Source: Cedecea neteri NBRC 105707 = ATCC 33855 (GTDB lineage: Bacteria; Pseudomonadota; Gammaproteobacteria; Enterobacterales; Enterobacteriaceae). Taken from it: 64,000 nt of DNA. The notes under the pieces are model-generated. The model saw nothing but the letters and a program-made list of their open reading frames with translations. It was not told where the DNA came from and searched no databases. Within the stretch, counting starts at the first letter, position 1. The number at the start of each line of letters is the position of its first letter. Both the position numbers and the translations under genes were made by a program. The stretch covers positions 1 to 64,000 of the forward strand of contig NZ_BCTL01000040.1 in the NCBI RefSeq assembly GCF_001571265.1, given 5' to 3'. Below are positions 7,692-15,444 of the stretch, piece by piece.

Positions 7692-8102
7692 TTAACGGTG
7701 AAGCTCACCGGCGGCTTCAGGCTGGTAGTGCAAAGCCAGCACTTCAAGATGAGTCTGGCTGCCGTTTGGCAACGTCCAGTTGATACTATCGCCAACCCGC
7801 AGGCCCAGCAGCGCGGCTCCCACCGGGGCCATAACGGACAGCTGGCTGTCGCTGTCGGTCAGGTTTGCCGGGTAGACCAGCGTGCGAACGTGGACTTCCT
7901 GGGTGCTTAAATCGCGGAATTCTACGCGGCTGTTCATGGACACCACATCCGGCGGCATCTTCTCCGGGCTGCACATCTGCGCGCGATCCAGTTCGGCGTT
8001 GAGCGCCTCTGCCACCGGGGCTTTGGCGTACTGCGGCTGTTCCAGCAGGCGGTCAAGGCGTTCGGCGTCTAGTTCGTTAATGATGATGGCAGGTCTGGAC
8101 AT
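7692..8102 (-). CDS. rnk: regulator of nucleoside diphosphate kinase
   Basis: A GreA/GreB-like protein of 136 residues, the same length as E. coli Rnk. It binds RNA polymerase and affects nucleoside diphosphate kinase levels. The N-terminal part ([19 protein letters not shown]) forms the short coiled-coil region and the C-terminal part is the FKBP-like fold shared with Gre factors ([19 protein letters not shown]). The frame is open 29 codons further upstream, but the ATG at 8102 has a GGAGAG ribosome site and gives the family N-terminus. In E. coli rnk is beside rna; here a permease gene lies between them. Confidence 0.94.
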   Translation of the reverse strand: MSRPAIIINELDAERLDRLLEQPQYAKAPVAEALNAELDRAQMCSPEKMPPDVVSMNSRVEFRDLSTQEVHVRTLVYPANLTDSDSQLSVMAPVGAALLGLRVGDSINWTLPNGSQTHLEVLALHYQPEAAGELHR

Positions 8103-8149
8103 AGTTCTCTCCGTGTAAAAAAGCAGGGCACTCATGTGCTGAAATCGTA

Positions 8150-8182
8150 CAAAGAAAAACCCCCACCGAAACCGGCGAGGGT
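8150..8182 (-). terminator. terminator downstream of the gluconate-type permease
   Basis: On the minus strand a 9-bp stem (CCCTCGCCG with CGGTGGGGG, including two G-U pairs) is followed by TTTTTCTTT. It lies between the permease stop (8264) and rnk, so it ends the permease message. Confidence 0.8.
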
Positions 8183-8263
8183 TGTTCACGTAGGATCGAT
8201 GATACTGAGCTTAGCCCGGAGTTGAAAGCGAGATAAGTCACATTTTGACTTCCCCTGAGCCGC

Positions 8264-9640
8264 TTACAGAATCACGCTCCCCAGCGCCGCCAGCAGGAAG
8301 GCGATGGTGCCGATCAGCGTTTCCATCACCGTCCAGGTTTTCAGCGTCGTTTTTTCATCCATTTCCAGGAAACGCCCCACCAGCCAGAAGCCTGAGTCAT
8401 TCACGTGGGACAGTACGGTTGCCCCGCCAGCTATAGCGATGACGATAAAGCACAGATCAAACTGGCTCAGACCGGTGGTAGCTTCGACCATTGGCGATAC
8501 CAGCGCGGCGGTGGTCGTCAGGGCGACGGTTGCAGACCCCTGAGCGACACGAAGCGCGGTCGAGATAACAAAGGCGGCAACGATAACCGGCATGCCGGTG
8601 TCTGAGAGCACGCCGGCCAGCGCATCGCCGATGCCGCTCGCACGCAGTACGCCGCCGAACATGCCGCCCGCGCCGGTCACGAGGATAATGCCGCAAATCG
8701 GACCCAGCGCGCCGTCACAAACCTTTTCAAGGTGCTGGCGGCTGTGCTTGCCGCTGAAGACCATCAGGGCAAAAAAGACGGTGATGAGGAGGGCAATAGG
8801 CGTTTTGCCCAGCATGCGTAAGAAGTTCACCAGCGTATTGTCGGCGCTGACCCAGCCGAGAACCGTGGCGGTATTTAGGCCGGTATCGAGGAAAATCAGC
8901 ACCAGCGGCAGCAGTAGAATCGTCATGACCATAGCGAACGAAGGGGGTTGGTGATTCTCATCCACTTCGACCTTACCGAGGAAAGAGCTCGGCAGAGGGA
9001 TGTCGAATTTTTTTCCGGCATACAGCCCGAAGAGATAAGCCCCGATGTACCAGGTCGGGATGGCGATAATCAGCCCCACCACAACCAGCAGGCCGATGTT
9101 GGCACCCAGCAGTTCGCTGGCGGCAACCGGGCCTGGATGTGGCGGCAGAAGCGCATGCATCACCGCGAAAGCACCGGCTGCAGGGAGGGCATATTTCAGG
9201 GTTGAACCGCCGAATTGCTTTGCCACGCTGAAAATAATCGGCAGCATGACCACCAGGCCTGCGTCGAAGAAGATTGGGAAACCGAACAGCAGGGACGCGA
9301 CGCCGAGTGCGAAGGGCGCCCGGTGCGAACCGAACGTGCCCACCAGGGTGTCCGCCAGCACCTTCGCCCCGCCGGAAATCTCCAGCAGGCGGCCGATCAT
9401 AGCCCCAAGCCCAACCAGTAAGGCGACTCCCGCCAGCGTACTGCCGAAGCCGCCCAGAATCGTTGGCACAATTTTATCGAAGGGCACGCCGGTGACGAGC
9501 GCGACAATAACGCTGACCAGGGTCAGCGCCAGGAAAGCATGTACGCGAAAGCGCATGATCAAAACGAGCAGGAGCACGACGGAACAGGCGGCAATACCCA
9601 ACAGGCTTCCTGCGCCTAAACTTGTTGTTATTTCAGTCAT
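8264..9640 (-). CDS. GntP-family gluconate (sugar acid) permease
   Basis: An inner membrane proton symporter of the GntP family (GntT/GntU/GntP/IdnT/DsdX group), 458 residues with about 12 hydrophobic segments. Family marks are LPPHPGPVAASELL, LRVAQGSATVALTT and the C-terminal SHVNDSGFWLVGRF. The frame is open 30 codons upstream, but the ATG at 9640 follows a GGGGAAA ribosome site and gives the normal N-terminus (MTEITTSLGAG). Two GntR-like operators lie about 60-90 bases upstream, which favours gluconate as the substrate over serine or idonate. I cannot assign it to a specific E. coli paralogue. The gene stands alone between rnk and rna, which are adjacent in E. coli. Confidence 0.88.
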   Translation of the reverse strand: MTEITTSLGAGSLLGIAACSVVLLLVLIMRFRVHAFLALTLVSVIVALVTGVPFDKIVPTILGGFGSTLAGVALLVGLGAMIGRLLEISGGAKVLADTLVGTFGSHRAPFALGVASLLFGFPIFFDAGLVVMLPIIFSVAKQFGGSTLKYALPAAGAFAVMHALLPPHPGPVAASELLGANIGLLVVVGLIIAIPTWYIGAYLFGLYAGKKFDIPLPSSFLGKVEVDENHQPPSFAMVMTILLLPLVLIFLDTGLNTATVLGWVSADNTLVNFLRMLGKTPIALLITVFFALMVFSGKHSRQHLEKVCDGALGPICGIILVTGAGGMFGGVLRASGIGDALAGVLSDTGMPVIVAAFVISTALRVAQGSATVALTTTAALVSPMVEATTGLSQFDLCFIVIAIAGGATVLSHVNDSGFWLVGRFLEMDEKTTLKTWTVMETLIGTIAFLLAALGSVIL

Positions 9641-9701
9641 TTTATTTCCCCAGTGGCAAATTCTAAGATGAATACACCGAAAGATTATTATTGGGTGATG
9701 T

Positions 9702-9730
9702 TGATACCGGTAACATGATATCGGTAACAT
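9702..9730 (-). promoter_or_regulatory. tandem GntR-like operators
   Basis: Read on the minus strand, ATGTTACCGATATCAT (9715-9730) and ATGTTACCGGTATCA (9702-9716) overlap by two bases. Both resemble the E. coli GntR operator ATGTTACC-N-NTAACAT found before gntT and gntKU. They lie 62-90 bases upstream of the permease ATG, suitable for repression lifted by gluconate. Confidence 0.75.
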
Positions 9731-9739
9731 TGGGGCGGC

Positions 9740-9769
9740 TGTAAACGAACTCTGTCATGTTCGTTTACA
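9740..9769. promoter_or_regulatory. 11-bp perfect inverted repeat, probable operator
   Basis: TGTAAACGAAC (9740-9750) and GTTCGTTTACA (9759-9769) are perfect complements separated by 8 bases. The element is 10 bases upstream of the GntR-like operators. It does not match GntR, UxuR, KdgR or PurR consensus as I know them, and has no T-run, so an operator for another regulator is likelier than a terminator. Confidence 0.5.
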
Positions 9770-10124
9770 TTTTGGGATGAAGTTCAAACAATCAAAATAA
9801 TCAGCGCGAAAAGTGAACGCGGGAATTGTTTGGCCAGAAAAAATCTGACACGCACCGGTATCAGGTTTGGCTCGCAGGCAAAGGATGTAGGGGGAGCATT
9901 TTCCCGAGAGGATATTCAGTTGTCGGGCAGAAAGTAGAACGACTGTGTTTTTATTATGTTTTTCTGGCAGTAATACTTTGTGGGTAATCTATTTCAACGG
10001 GGCGGAAAATTCTTGTGTTTATTTTCACGCTAGCTAAAATCCACGCCCGTTGAATATCAGTAGGAAATGCAGTTTCTTTGTGTTTTTTAATCTATTTCAT
10101 TGATATTTTGGTATTAATTTCATC
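9770..10124. other. AT-rich intergenic region without recognised genes
   Basis: The region lies between the divergent permease and the small lipoprotein gene. Apart from the operators at its left edge, I see no reading frame with a credible ribosome site and no clear RNA fold. It presumably carries the lipoprotein promoter. Confidence 0.4.
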
Positions 10125-10136
10125 ATGGATGGTTCT

Positions 10137-10298
10137 ATGTTTAAAGCGGTTTTTTTCTCTACGGCGTTACTGCTAACCGGCTGTACGGCCTCAGATTTTA
10201 TCAGTGCGACGGGTGAAATTTTAAATGCCAAAGACTCGCATGATAAAAATATGAGAAATGAAAAAATTAAGGCTGCTAATAAAGCCGCAGGTTATTAA
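10137..10298 (+). CDS. small lipoprotein, unknown function
   Basis: A 53-residue frame that begins MFKAVFFSTALLLTGCTAS. Residues 1-15 are a lipoprotein signal with lipobox LTGC, giving a mature peptide of 38 residues starting at Cys16, rich in Lys, Asn and Ala (for example RNEKIKAANKAAGY). Residue +2 after Cys is Thr, which predicts sorting to the outer membrane. An in-frame ATG at 10125 would add four residues; the ATG at 10137 has a GGATGG ribosome-like site and is preferred. A GC-rich hairpin follows at 10360-10388. I do not recognise the family. It is transcribed divergently from the permease. Confidence 0.65.
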   Translation: MFKAVFFSTALLLTGCTASDFISATGEILNAKDSHDKNMRNEKIKAANKAAGY

Positions 10299-10359
10299 TT
10301 CAGGCTGTCAGTTCGGTAATATCGTTGCAGAAGAGATGTATTTTCGAATTATCGAACGA

Positions 10360-10388
10360 GCGGGCCGCCGATTTATTCGCTGGCCCGC
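10360..10388. terminator. hairpin between the two small genes
   Basis: GCGGGCC (10360-10366) pairs with GGCCCGC (10382-10388); a TTTT follows on the plus side and AAAATC-type bases on the other. It separates the converging lipoprotein and 52-residue genes and may terminate both. Confidence 0.5.
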
Positions 10389-10394
10389 CTGATT

Positions 10395-10553
10395 TTAACG
10401 AACATTGTGATCCGCTATCGGTAGCAGCAGCTCTTTGAGGATCTCGTAGCGCTGCTGCGGCGATAGCCAGATAAATCCCAGCAGTTTTTGCTGGCTGCCT
10501 TCACGCTCGAACTGTACCTTCAACTGCAATAAATACCGTTTTGTTCTGTTCAT
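10395..10553 (-). CDS. small basic protein, unknown function
   Basis: A 52-residue frame, MNRTKRYLLQLKVQFE at the N-terminus and an amphipathic C-terminal half (SPQQRYEILKELLLPIAD). A very good ribosome site (GGAGG, 7 bases before the ATG) favours translation and fixes the start; the frame stays open 17 codons upstream but without such a site. The protein has no signal peptide or membrane segment and is basic and probably helical. I recognise no family. It lies upstream of the lipoprotein hairpin and is transcribed in the same direction as rna's neighbour rnk. Confidence 0.55.
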   Translation of the reverse strand: MNRTKRYLLQLKVQFEREGSQQKLLGFIWLSPQQRYEILKELLLPIADHNVR

Positions 10554-10644
10554 GGTGACCTCCAGTTTCCTTACCTGAAGGCTATAACCAAAAAACCGGA
10601 ACAAATAGTGATGCGATTAATTTTTGACTTCAGTATTTATTTCA

Positions 10645-11448
10645 TCAGTAGCCAACGGCGTCCAGGCGGAAGCTCTTCCCACAGTTTCCTGGATGTTTTT
10701 GCGGGGCAAAGGACGCCGTTTGCAGCGGTTGGTTAATCCTATCTGCCAGCAGGGAGATCTGCATCTCCGTGAGGTAGCTGGGGTTGCCGTCGCAGGTGAG
10801 TTTGATGGCGTCCACTGCGTCGCTGCCCCAGGTTTGCTTCACGGCTTTGTTAAACGCTTTACGTGTCACAACCTGGCCGTAGTTCTGGGCCAGGAACTGG
10901 CCAAAGGCGCTCTGCTTCACTTCCCCGTTAAGCCGTACCATCGTGCCGAAGTAATCGTCTGGGTTAAAACCAAAGCAAACGCCATGTTTGGCGTACTCGT
11001 AGCGTTCCAGGCAGGATTGCCCCCCTGCGCCGGGCATCACGCCCGCCAGCTTTGAGGCCATTTCAACGGAAAGCCCGGTGTCCGGTGCGGCGCATTTGTT
11101 TGAGGCTCTCGCTTCGGCCATATTCGGCACCGGGCGAGTGGCGCAGCCGTAGCGCATCCAGCGTTTTTCATCGACGCCGCGGGAGGAGACGGATTTCGGC
11201 AAACCTGGCCAGAGGCCGTGGACGGTCAGAAAGGCGCTTTTATCCGCCTGTTCCTGTTGATTTTTGCACTCAGCGGGTTCGTTGCGATTGCGGTCGTGCA
11301 TGCTCTGACAGAAACCGGTTTGCCAGGATAACGCTAGCACGTAGCGATCAAAATCCCCGTACTGGCTGGGCTGTAGGGCGTCGGCAAACGCTACAGGGCT
11401 GAGGAAAAGCGGGGTGCAAAGCAGTAAATATCGCGGTGTGAAATTCAT
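10645..11448 (-). CDS. rna: periplasmic ribonuclease I (RNase T2 family)
   Basis: Broad-specificity periplasmic RNase that cleaves via 2',3'-cyclic phosphates. The precursor has 267 residues with a signal peptide cut after about residue 22 (PVAFADALQ). Both T2 active-site motifs are present: FLTVHGLWP with His77, and RYEYAKHGVC with Glu152 and His155. Cysteines expected to form disulfides are spread along the protein. In E. coli rna is followed by the cit genes and then dcuC; here dcuC is the direct neighbour, upstream on the same strand and separated by a terminator. Confidence 0.95.
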   Translation of the reverse strand: MNFTPRYLLLCTPLFLSPVAFADALQPSQYGDFDRYVLALSWQTGFCQSMHDRNRNEPAECKNQQEQADKSAFLTVHGLWPGLPKSVSSRGVDEKRWMRYGCATRPVPNMAEARASNKCAAPDTGLSVEMASKLAGVMPGAGGQSCLERYEYAKHGVCFGFNPDDYFGTMVRLNGEVKQSAFGQFLAQNYGQVVTRKAFNKAVKQTWGSDAVDAIKLTCDGNPSYLTEMQISLLADRINQPLQTASFAPQKHPGNCGKSFRLDAVGY

Positions 11449-11491
11449 CGTTATTCTCTTATCTGTCCTGGAGGCGGGCTTATTATAGGCA

Positions 11492-11518
11492 TAAAAAAAG
11501 CGCCTGATGCAGGCGCTT
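11492..11518 (-). terminator. terminator of dcuC
   Basis: On the minus strand AAGCGCCT (from 11518 inward) pairs across a 4-base loop with AGGCGCTT and runs into TTTTTTT. It lies 20 bases past the dcuC stop and prevents reading into rna. Confidence 0.9.
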
Positions 11519-11538
11519 GAAACGTTGATGACTGCCTG

Positions 11539-12915
11539 TTAGTGAACGATCGCGGCTGCAGGAACCAGTATTTCCGTGGCGATTATCACCACGATAAGGC
11601 CGACGGCTACCGGAACAGAGGTACGCTTAACGACTTCGAATGGGGATATTTTTGCCATCCCCGCGACGGCTACCACCACCCCGGAAACCGGGGAAATGGT
11701 GCGCCCAAGGTTGGAGGCCTGCAGCATCGGAATTGTCAGGTAAGCCGGGTTAATACCCGAGGAGTGCGCCAGTTTCGGGATCATTTCGACGAAGGCATAG
11801 AACGGTGCGTTGCCGGAGCCGGTGGTCATGGCCGCCAGCATGGTCAGCACCACCAGCACCAGCATCAAAATAATGCTCGCCGAGCCAAACGAGGTGGCAA
11901 TGGAGATCAGGCTTTGAATAAAGCCGATGGTGCTCAGCCCCTGGGCAAAGACACCGGCGGCAACCAGCAGCATCACCACGTTGGCGAACGCGTCCGCCAT
12001 GCCTCGGTAGCACACTTCCATCCCGGAGAAAACGTGCTGGGTATTGAAGCTGCGGAAAAACTCAATCAGGGCGGCAATCAGGATACATATCACCAGGATG
12101 GTAATGATATGCAGCTGCGGGCCCCATTTACCGTCAAAAATCAGCACGCCAACGATCGGCGTGAACGGCAGAATGGCGTAGAAAGAGGGCGCGGTGGTCT
12201 GAATTTCAGTCACGTCCAGCATTTCGTGGTTGATGTGCTCTTTTTTATCGAGATAGCGCTGCCAGAAGAAGTGCGCAATCGCCATGCTGATGATGGCGGC
12301 AATGGAGATAGGAATCGTTGTTTTAAAGGCAAAATCGACCAGCGACATTTCTGAGGCCTGCGCCGCCAGCACCACGTCCCCGGAGGTTGGGGCCAGAATA
12401 ATGGCCGCCGGAGAGGCACAGATGGCCGCCGCAGCGCCACGACTGATGCCGACGTTGACCATGACCGGGAACAGCGTTGCCATTAACAGTACGCCAAGGC
12501 CGGTTGCGGACGAGACCGCTAGCGACATCAGGCAGGCAACGAAGTAGGCGGCAATCATCAGTAAATAAGGGGAATTGATGAACTTCAGGGGCTTAGACGC
12601 CAGTTTGACCACCACATCATTGGCGCCGATGTGGGTCATGTAGGCGGCAAAACCGCAGAGCATCATGATCATCATGCCGAGGTCGCCGCCGCGGCTCATC
12701 AGCAGGATTTTGACGTATTCAAAAATGTCCGTGGCGGTGTAGCCGGTACTTTCTGCGCTGGCGGGCAATACTTTATGCCCCATCAGCGCGCTGACGATAA
12801 GTAATAATAACCCGCCGACGAACAGCACGCCGGTGGCTGAGTAGCCTTTGATGATGTAGCGGGCAACGCCCACAATCACCACTACCCCAATAATAAGTTC
12901 CAGAATGGTAAGCAT
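11539..12915 (-). CDS. dcuC: anaerobic C4-dicarboxylate transporter DcuC
   Basis: Inner membrane carrier for C4-dicarboxylates, mainly succinate efflux during fermentation. It has 458 residues, with about 12 hydrophobic helices. Long stretches match E. coli DcuC, such as VGVARYIIKGYSATGVLFVG, SLAVSSATGLGVLLMATLFP and SPVSGVVVAVAGMAKISPFE. An AGGGGATA ribosome site precedes the ATG. A near-consensus FNR box about 150 bases upstream fits known anaerobic induction. The C-terminus is slightly shorter than in E. coli. Confidence 0.96.
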   Translation of the reverse strand: MLTILELIIGVVVIVGVARYIIKGYSATGVLFVGGLLLLIVSALMGHKVLPASAESTGYTATDIFEYVKILLMSRGGDLGMMIMMLCGFAAYMTHIGANDVVVKLASKPLKFINSPYLLMIAAYFVACLMSLAVSSATGLGVLLMATLFPVMVNVGISRGAAAAICASPAAIILAPTSGDVVLAAQASEMSLVDFAFKTTIPISIAAIISMAIAHFFWQRYLDKKEHINHEMLDVTEIQTTAPSFYAILPFTPIVGVLIFDGKWGPQLHIITILVICILIAALIEFFRSFNTQHVFSGMEVCYRGMADAFANVVMLLVAAGVFAQGLSTIGFIQSLISIATSFGSASIILMLVLVVLTMLAAMTTGSGNAPFYAFVEMIPKLAHSSGINPAYLTIPMLQASNLGRTISPVSGVVVAVAGMAKISPFEVVKRTSVPVAVGLIVVIIATEILVPAAAIVH

Positions 12916-13057
12916 GATATCCCCTGATGCGTTAAGGCGCTCTTCGGCGTCCTTACGCTGGCGCTAAAAGTGGTTTTCTCTCAGAAAATTAAAATAGTGA
13001 TTTTTTACAGTCGGCTGTAAAGGGCTAAGAATTTGCCTCAGAACCCGTTTGGAGTTT

Positions 13058-13071
13058 CTGATGAGCATCAA
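13058..13071. promoter_or_regulatory. FNR box upstream of dcuC
   Basis: CTGAT-GAGC-ATCAA matches the FNR consensus TTGAT-N4-ATCAA in 9 of 10 defined positions. Its centre is about 149 bases from the dcuC ATG. E. coli dcuC is known to be activated by FNR. The site could also reach the divergent copper operon. Confidence 0.65.
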
Positions 13072-13264
13072 TTTTCGTTGCAACGGATCAACTTTAGGCA
13101 AAGCTTTTGTTAGCTGCATTACGTTTTCGACGTGGCTGATAAAAAATAAGGCATAAAAATTGTGCGGATTTTGGCGGTAAAAACAACGATTTGTTATGTA
13201 AAAACAATGATTGATTTACCTAGTTGTTAACGAGTGGATTTTTCGTAAAGCAGTTAAAAAAAAC

Positions 13265-13294
13265 TTTTAAACGCGACAGGCTGCCGCCTATACT
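13265..13294 (+). promoter_or_regulatory. possible promoter of the copper efflux operon
   Basis: A TATACT -10 element at 13289-13294 lies 28 bases before the first ATG; the best -35 is a poor TTTTAA at 13265-13270 with an 18-base spacer. A weak -35 and long spacer would suit an activated promoter, but no CusR box or clear MerR-type dyad is visible. Confidence 0.35.
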
Positions 13295-13321
13295 GCCGAT
13301 CTCTCTTATGTCGGGGTTTTT

Positions 13322-13735
13322 ATGCTGCACACCTCCCTCTGGTCGACAAGCCGCTGGCGCTTTATCAGGAAGCATCTTTTGATGCTGCTGTTGGCGTTGG
13401 GCTGGTTTTTTGTCAACAGTCAGGTGGCGATAGCCTCTTACGATTGCCCGGTTGATATGACCGCTGGCCCAATGGCAGCCCCGCATAGCGACACCATGCA
13501 GATGTCTGACAAGGCGATGCAGGCGAAACTCAGTAACCCGCTGTGTGAAAAACACTGCGTGCCTGACGTTATGCAAAAAGACAACGGGCACAGCTCGCTG
13601 CTGGCGTTACCGGTTGCAGATACCCTCGCGCTGGTCGCTCCTCAGTGTTCAGAGACCGTTGAATCCGCCCCTTATGTTACCCCTCCCGCAACAGGACCGC
13701 CGGCAACCATTCGTTTTTGCCGCTTTAGAGAATAA
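13322..13735 (+). CDS. secreted Cys/Met/His-containing protein heading copper operon
   Basis: A 137-residue protein with an N-terminal hydrophobic segment (HLLMLLLALGWFFVNSQVAIA, about residues 18-38 including flanks) that looks like a signal or anchor. The remainder carries metal-ligand residues: YDCPVDMTAGPM, HSDTMQMSDKAMQ, then CEKHCVPDVMQK, and a final IRFCRF. Small proteins of this kind often lead copper-resistance operons and some are classed with DUF2946 or CopL-like proteins, but I cannot prove membership. It lies 66 bases before cusF in the same direction. A periplasmic metal-binding or sensing role is inference. Confidence 0.6.
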   Translation: MLHTSLWSTSRWRFIRKHLLMLLLALGWFFVNSQVAIASYDCPVDMTAGPMAAPHSDTMQMSDKAMQAKLSNPLCEKHCVPDVMQKDNGHSSLLALPVADTLALVAPQCSETVESAPYVTPPATGPPATIRFCRFRE

Positions 13736-13801
13736 CTCCAGCACCGTCAATGCATTGGGGCTTTGCCCATTCCCTTTTTGACTGTGTTTTGGAGATAAAT
13801 C

Positions 13802-14179
13802 ATGTTTAACGCTATTCGTTCTGCTGCGGCCTGTGCGCTGCTTGTTGTTGCCACTTTTCCTGCTTTTTCCGCTGAAACTTCCCACGATATGTCCTCTATG
13901 AAGGGGATGTCTGACATGCCTGGTATGGCGATGTCTTCTGAGGCTTCGCCTTCTGCTCAGGTTTATAAAACCGAGGGCGTAGTGAAGAAAATCACCGCTG
14001 ATACCGTGTCTATTGCCCATCACCCCGTCGCCGGGCTTGGCTGGCCAGCCATGACGATGACGTTCGCTTTGCCGAAGGACGGTTCACTGCCTGCGTTAGC
14101 GGTGGGAGAGAAGATTGCTTTCTCATTCGCCCAGCATGCAGCCGGGTACCAGTTGGTTTCCGCCACCCCGCTTAAATAA
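13802..14179 (+). CDS. cusF: periplasmic Cu(I)/Ag(I) chaperone CusF
   Basis: A periplasmic metallochaperone that delivers Cu(I) or Ag(I) to the adaptor of the efflux pump. The precursor has 125 residues: a signal peptide cut near residue 23 (FPAFSAE), a Met/His-rich linker (HDMSSMKGMSDMPGMAM), and the CusF beta-barrel (about 53-125). The four binding residues are present with the E. coli spacing: His73, Trp81, Met84 and Met86 in AHHPVAGLGWPAMTMTF. The Met-rich linker is longer than in E. coli and may hold extra metal. The gene is followed 11 bases later by the outer membrane protein gene. Confidence 0.92.
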   Translation: MFNAIRSAAACALLVVATFPAFSAETSHDMSSMKGMSDMPGMAMSSEASPSAQVYKTEGVVKKITADTVSIAHHPVAGLGWPAMTMTFALPKDGSLPALAVGEKIAFSFAQHAAGYQLVSATPLK

Positions 14180-14190
14180 CCGAGGTTGCC

Positions 14191-15444
14191 ATGAAACGAC
14201 ACACCCTGAGCCTCTGGCTCAGCGGGGTGCTGTTGACTGCGTCTGTCTCCGCCGCTCAGGCGGCGGAGCTCAGCCTGCAACAGACTCTGCTGGCCGCCGA
14301 GCACTATTCTGCGGCGTTGTCCGCCAACCGGAACCAGAGCGATGCCCTAAACGCGATGGCCGACTCCGCCCGGCAGTTGCCCGATCCAAAGCTGAAGTTT
14401 GGCATCGAAAACGTGCCGGTGCAGGGCAGTAACAACCATCGTTTTAGCCGTGATGGCATGACCATGCAGCGCATCGGCATCATGCAGGACTACGTCAGCG
14501 AGGAAAAACGCGACCGTAAGGCGGATACCATTCTTGCTCAATCGGCCAGCAGCCAGGCGAAAGCTGAGGTGATTCGCGCCAATCTGCAACGTGATACCGC
14601 CCAGGCATGGCTGGATCTCGCCCTGTCTGAGCGGGTGCTTACCGCTGCCCGCAAGCTGGTAAACGAAACCGAGCGGCAGATTGGCGTTCAGAAAGCGACC
14701 GTGGCCAGCGGCAGCTCGCCCGCCTCCGGCGTAGTGGATATCCGCATGACGCTGCTCACCATGCAGGACAAAGTCACGCTTGCCGAGCGTGATGTCACGT
14801 TGGCCCAGACGCGACTGCTGCAACTGACCGGCCAGACGGTAGATAGCGTGGTGGGTTCATTGCCCCGCTACCAGCGGTTACCGGCCGATCCAGCCGTGCT
14901 TGAAGAAGGTGTGATGCAGCACCCGGAAGTGGTTGAGGCTGCCCGCGAAGCCGATGTGGCTCGCGCAAAGTCGGCGCAGTCTGCCGTGGCCGCTAAACCT
15001 GATGTTGGCATTGAAGTTTATTACGGCCGCCGTGCTGAGGGTTATGACGATATGGCGGGCGTAATGTTTACCGTCGATCTTCCGCTATTTAAGCCTCAGC
15101 GCCAGGACAAAGACTACTCTGCGGATGTTTCCCGGGCGATGGAAGCGAACGATCAGTTAGCGCTCGCTCGCCGGGAGCGTATCGCGCTGGTTCACTCGTT
15201 GGTGGCGAATTATCAGGCTGCACAAAGCGTCTGGCAGCGCCAGCAGGAGCAGGCTTTACCGCTTCAGCGCCAGCGTCTGTCGCTGCTGGAATCGCAGTAC
15301 CGCGCCGGGCAGTCCTCTCTGACTGAACTGTTGGCCGCTCGGCGGGATCTTCTGGACACCGAACTGACCGCCAGCAGCGCGGAAAAAGCCGTGGCCACCA
15401 ACTGGGCGGCGATCCGCTACCTTACGCCTCAGGATGTTAACTGA
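14191..15444 (+). CDS. TolC-family outer membrane efflux protein (CzcC-like)
   Basis: The outer membrane channel of the tripartite metal pump. It has 417 residues with a signal peptide (cut after about SAAQA, residue 25) and the two repeated OEP helical units, seen as long Ala/Gln/Arg-rich helices such as RANLQRDTAQAWLDLALSE and SLLESQYRAGQSSLTELLAA. It occupies the place of cusC, but E. coli CusC is a longer lipoprotein of about 460 residues; this one has no lipobox at its signal peptide, so it is nearer to CzcC-type channels. The stop overlaps the adaptor start by one base. Confidence 0.88.
   Translation: MKRHTLSLWLSGVLLTASVSAAQAAELSLQQTLLAAEHYSAALSANRNQSDALNAMADSARQLPDPKLKFGIENVPVQGSNNHRFSRDGMTMQRIGIMQDYVSEEKRDRKADTILAQSASSQAKAEVIRANLQRDTAQAWLDLALSERVLTAARKLVNETERQIGVQKATVASGSSPASGVVDIRMTLLTMQDKVTLAERDVTLAQTRLLQLTGQTVDSVVGSLPRYQRLPADPAVLEEGVMQHPEVVEAAREADVARAKSAQSAVAAKPDVGIEVYYGRRAEGYDDMAGVMFTVDLPLFKPQRQDKDYSADVSRAMEANDQLALARRERIALVHSLVANYQAAQSVWQRQQEQALPLQRQRLSLLESQYRAGQSSLTELLAARRDLLDTELTASSAEKAVATNWAAIRYLTPQDVN

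Noticed and set aside
7641-7910. 89-codon frame antisense to rnk
   Set aside because: It overlaps a well-supported conserved gene and has no family resemblance.
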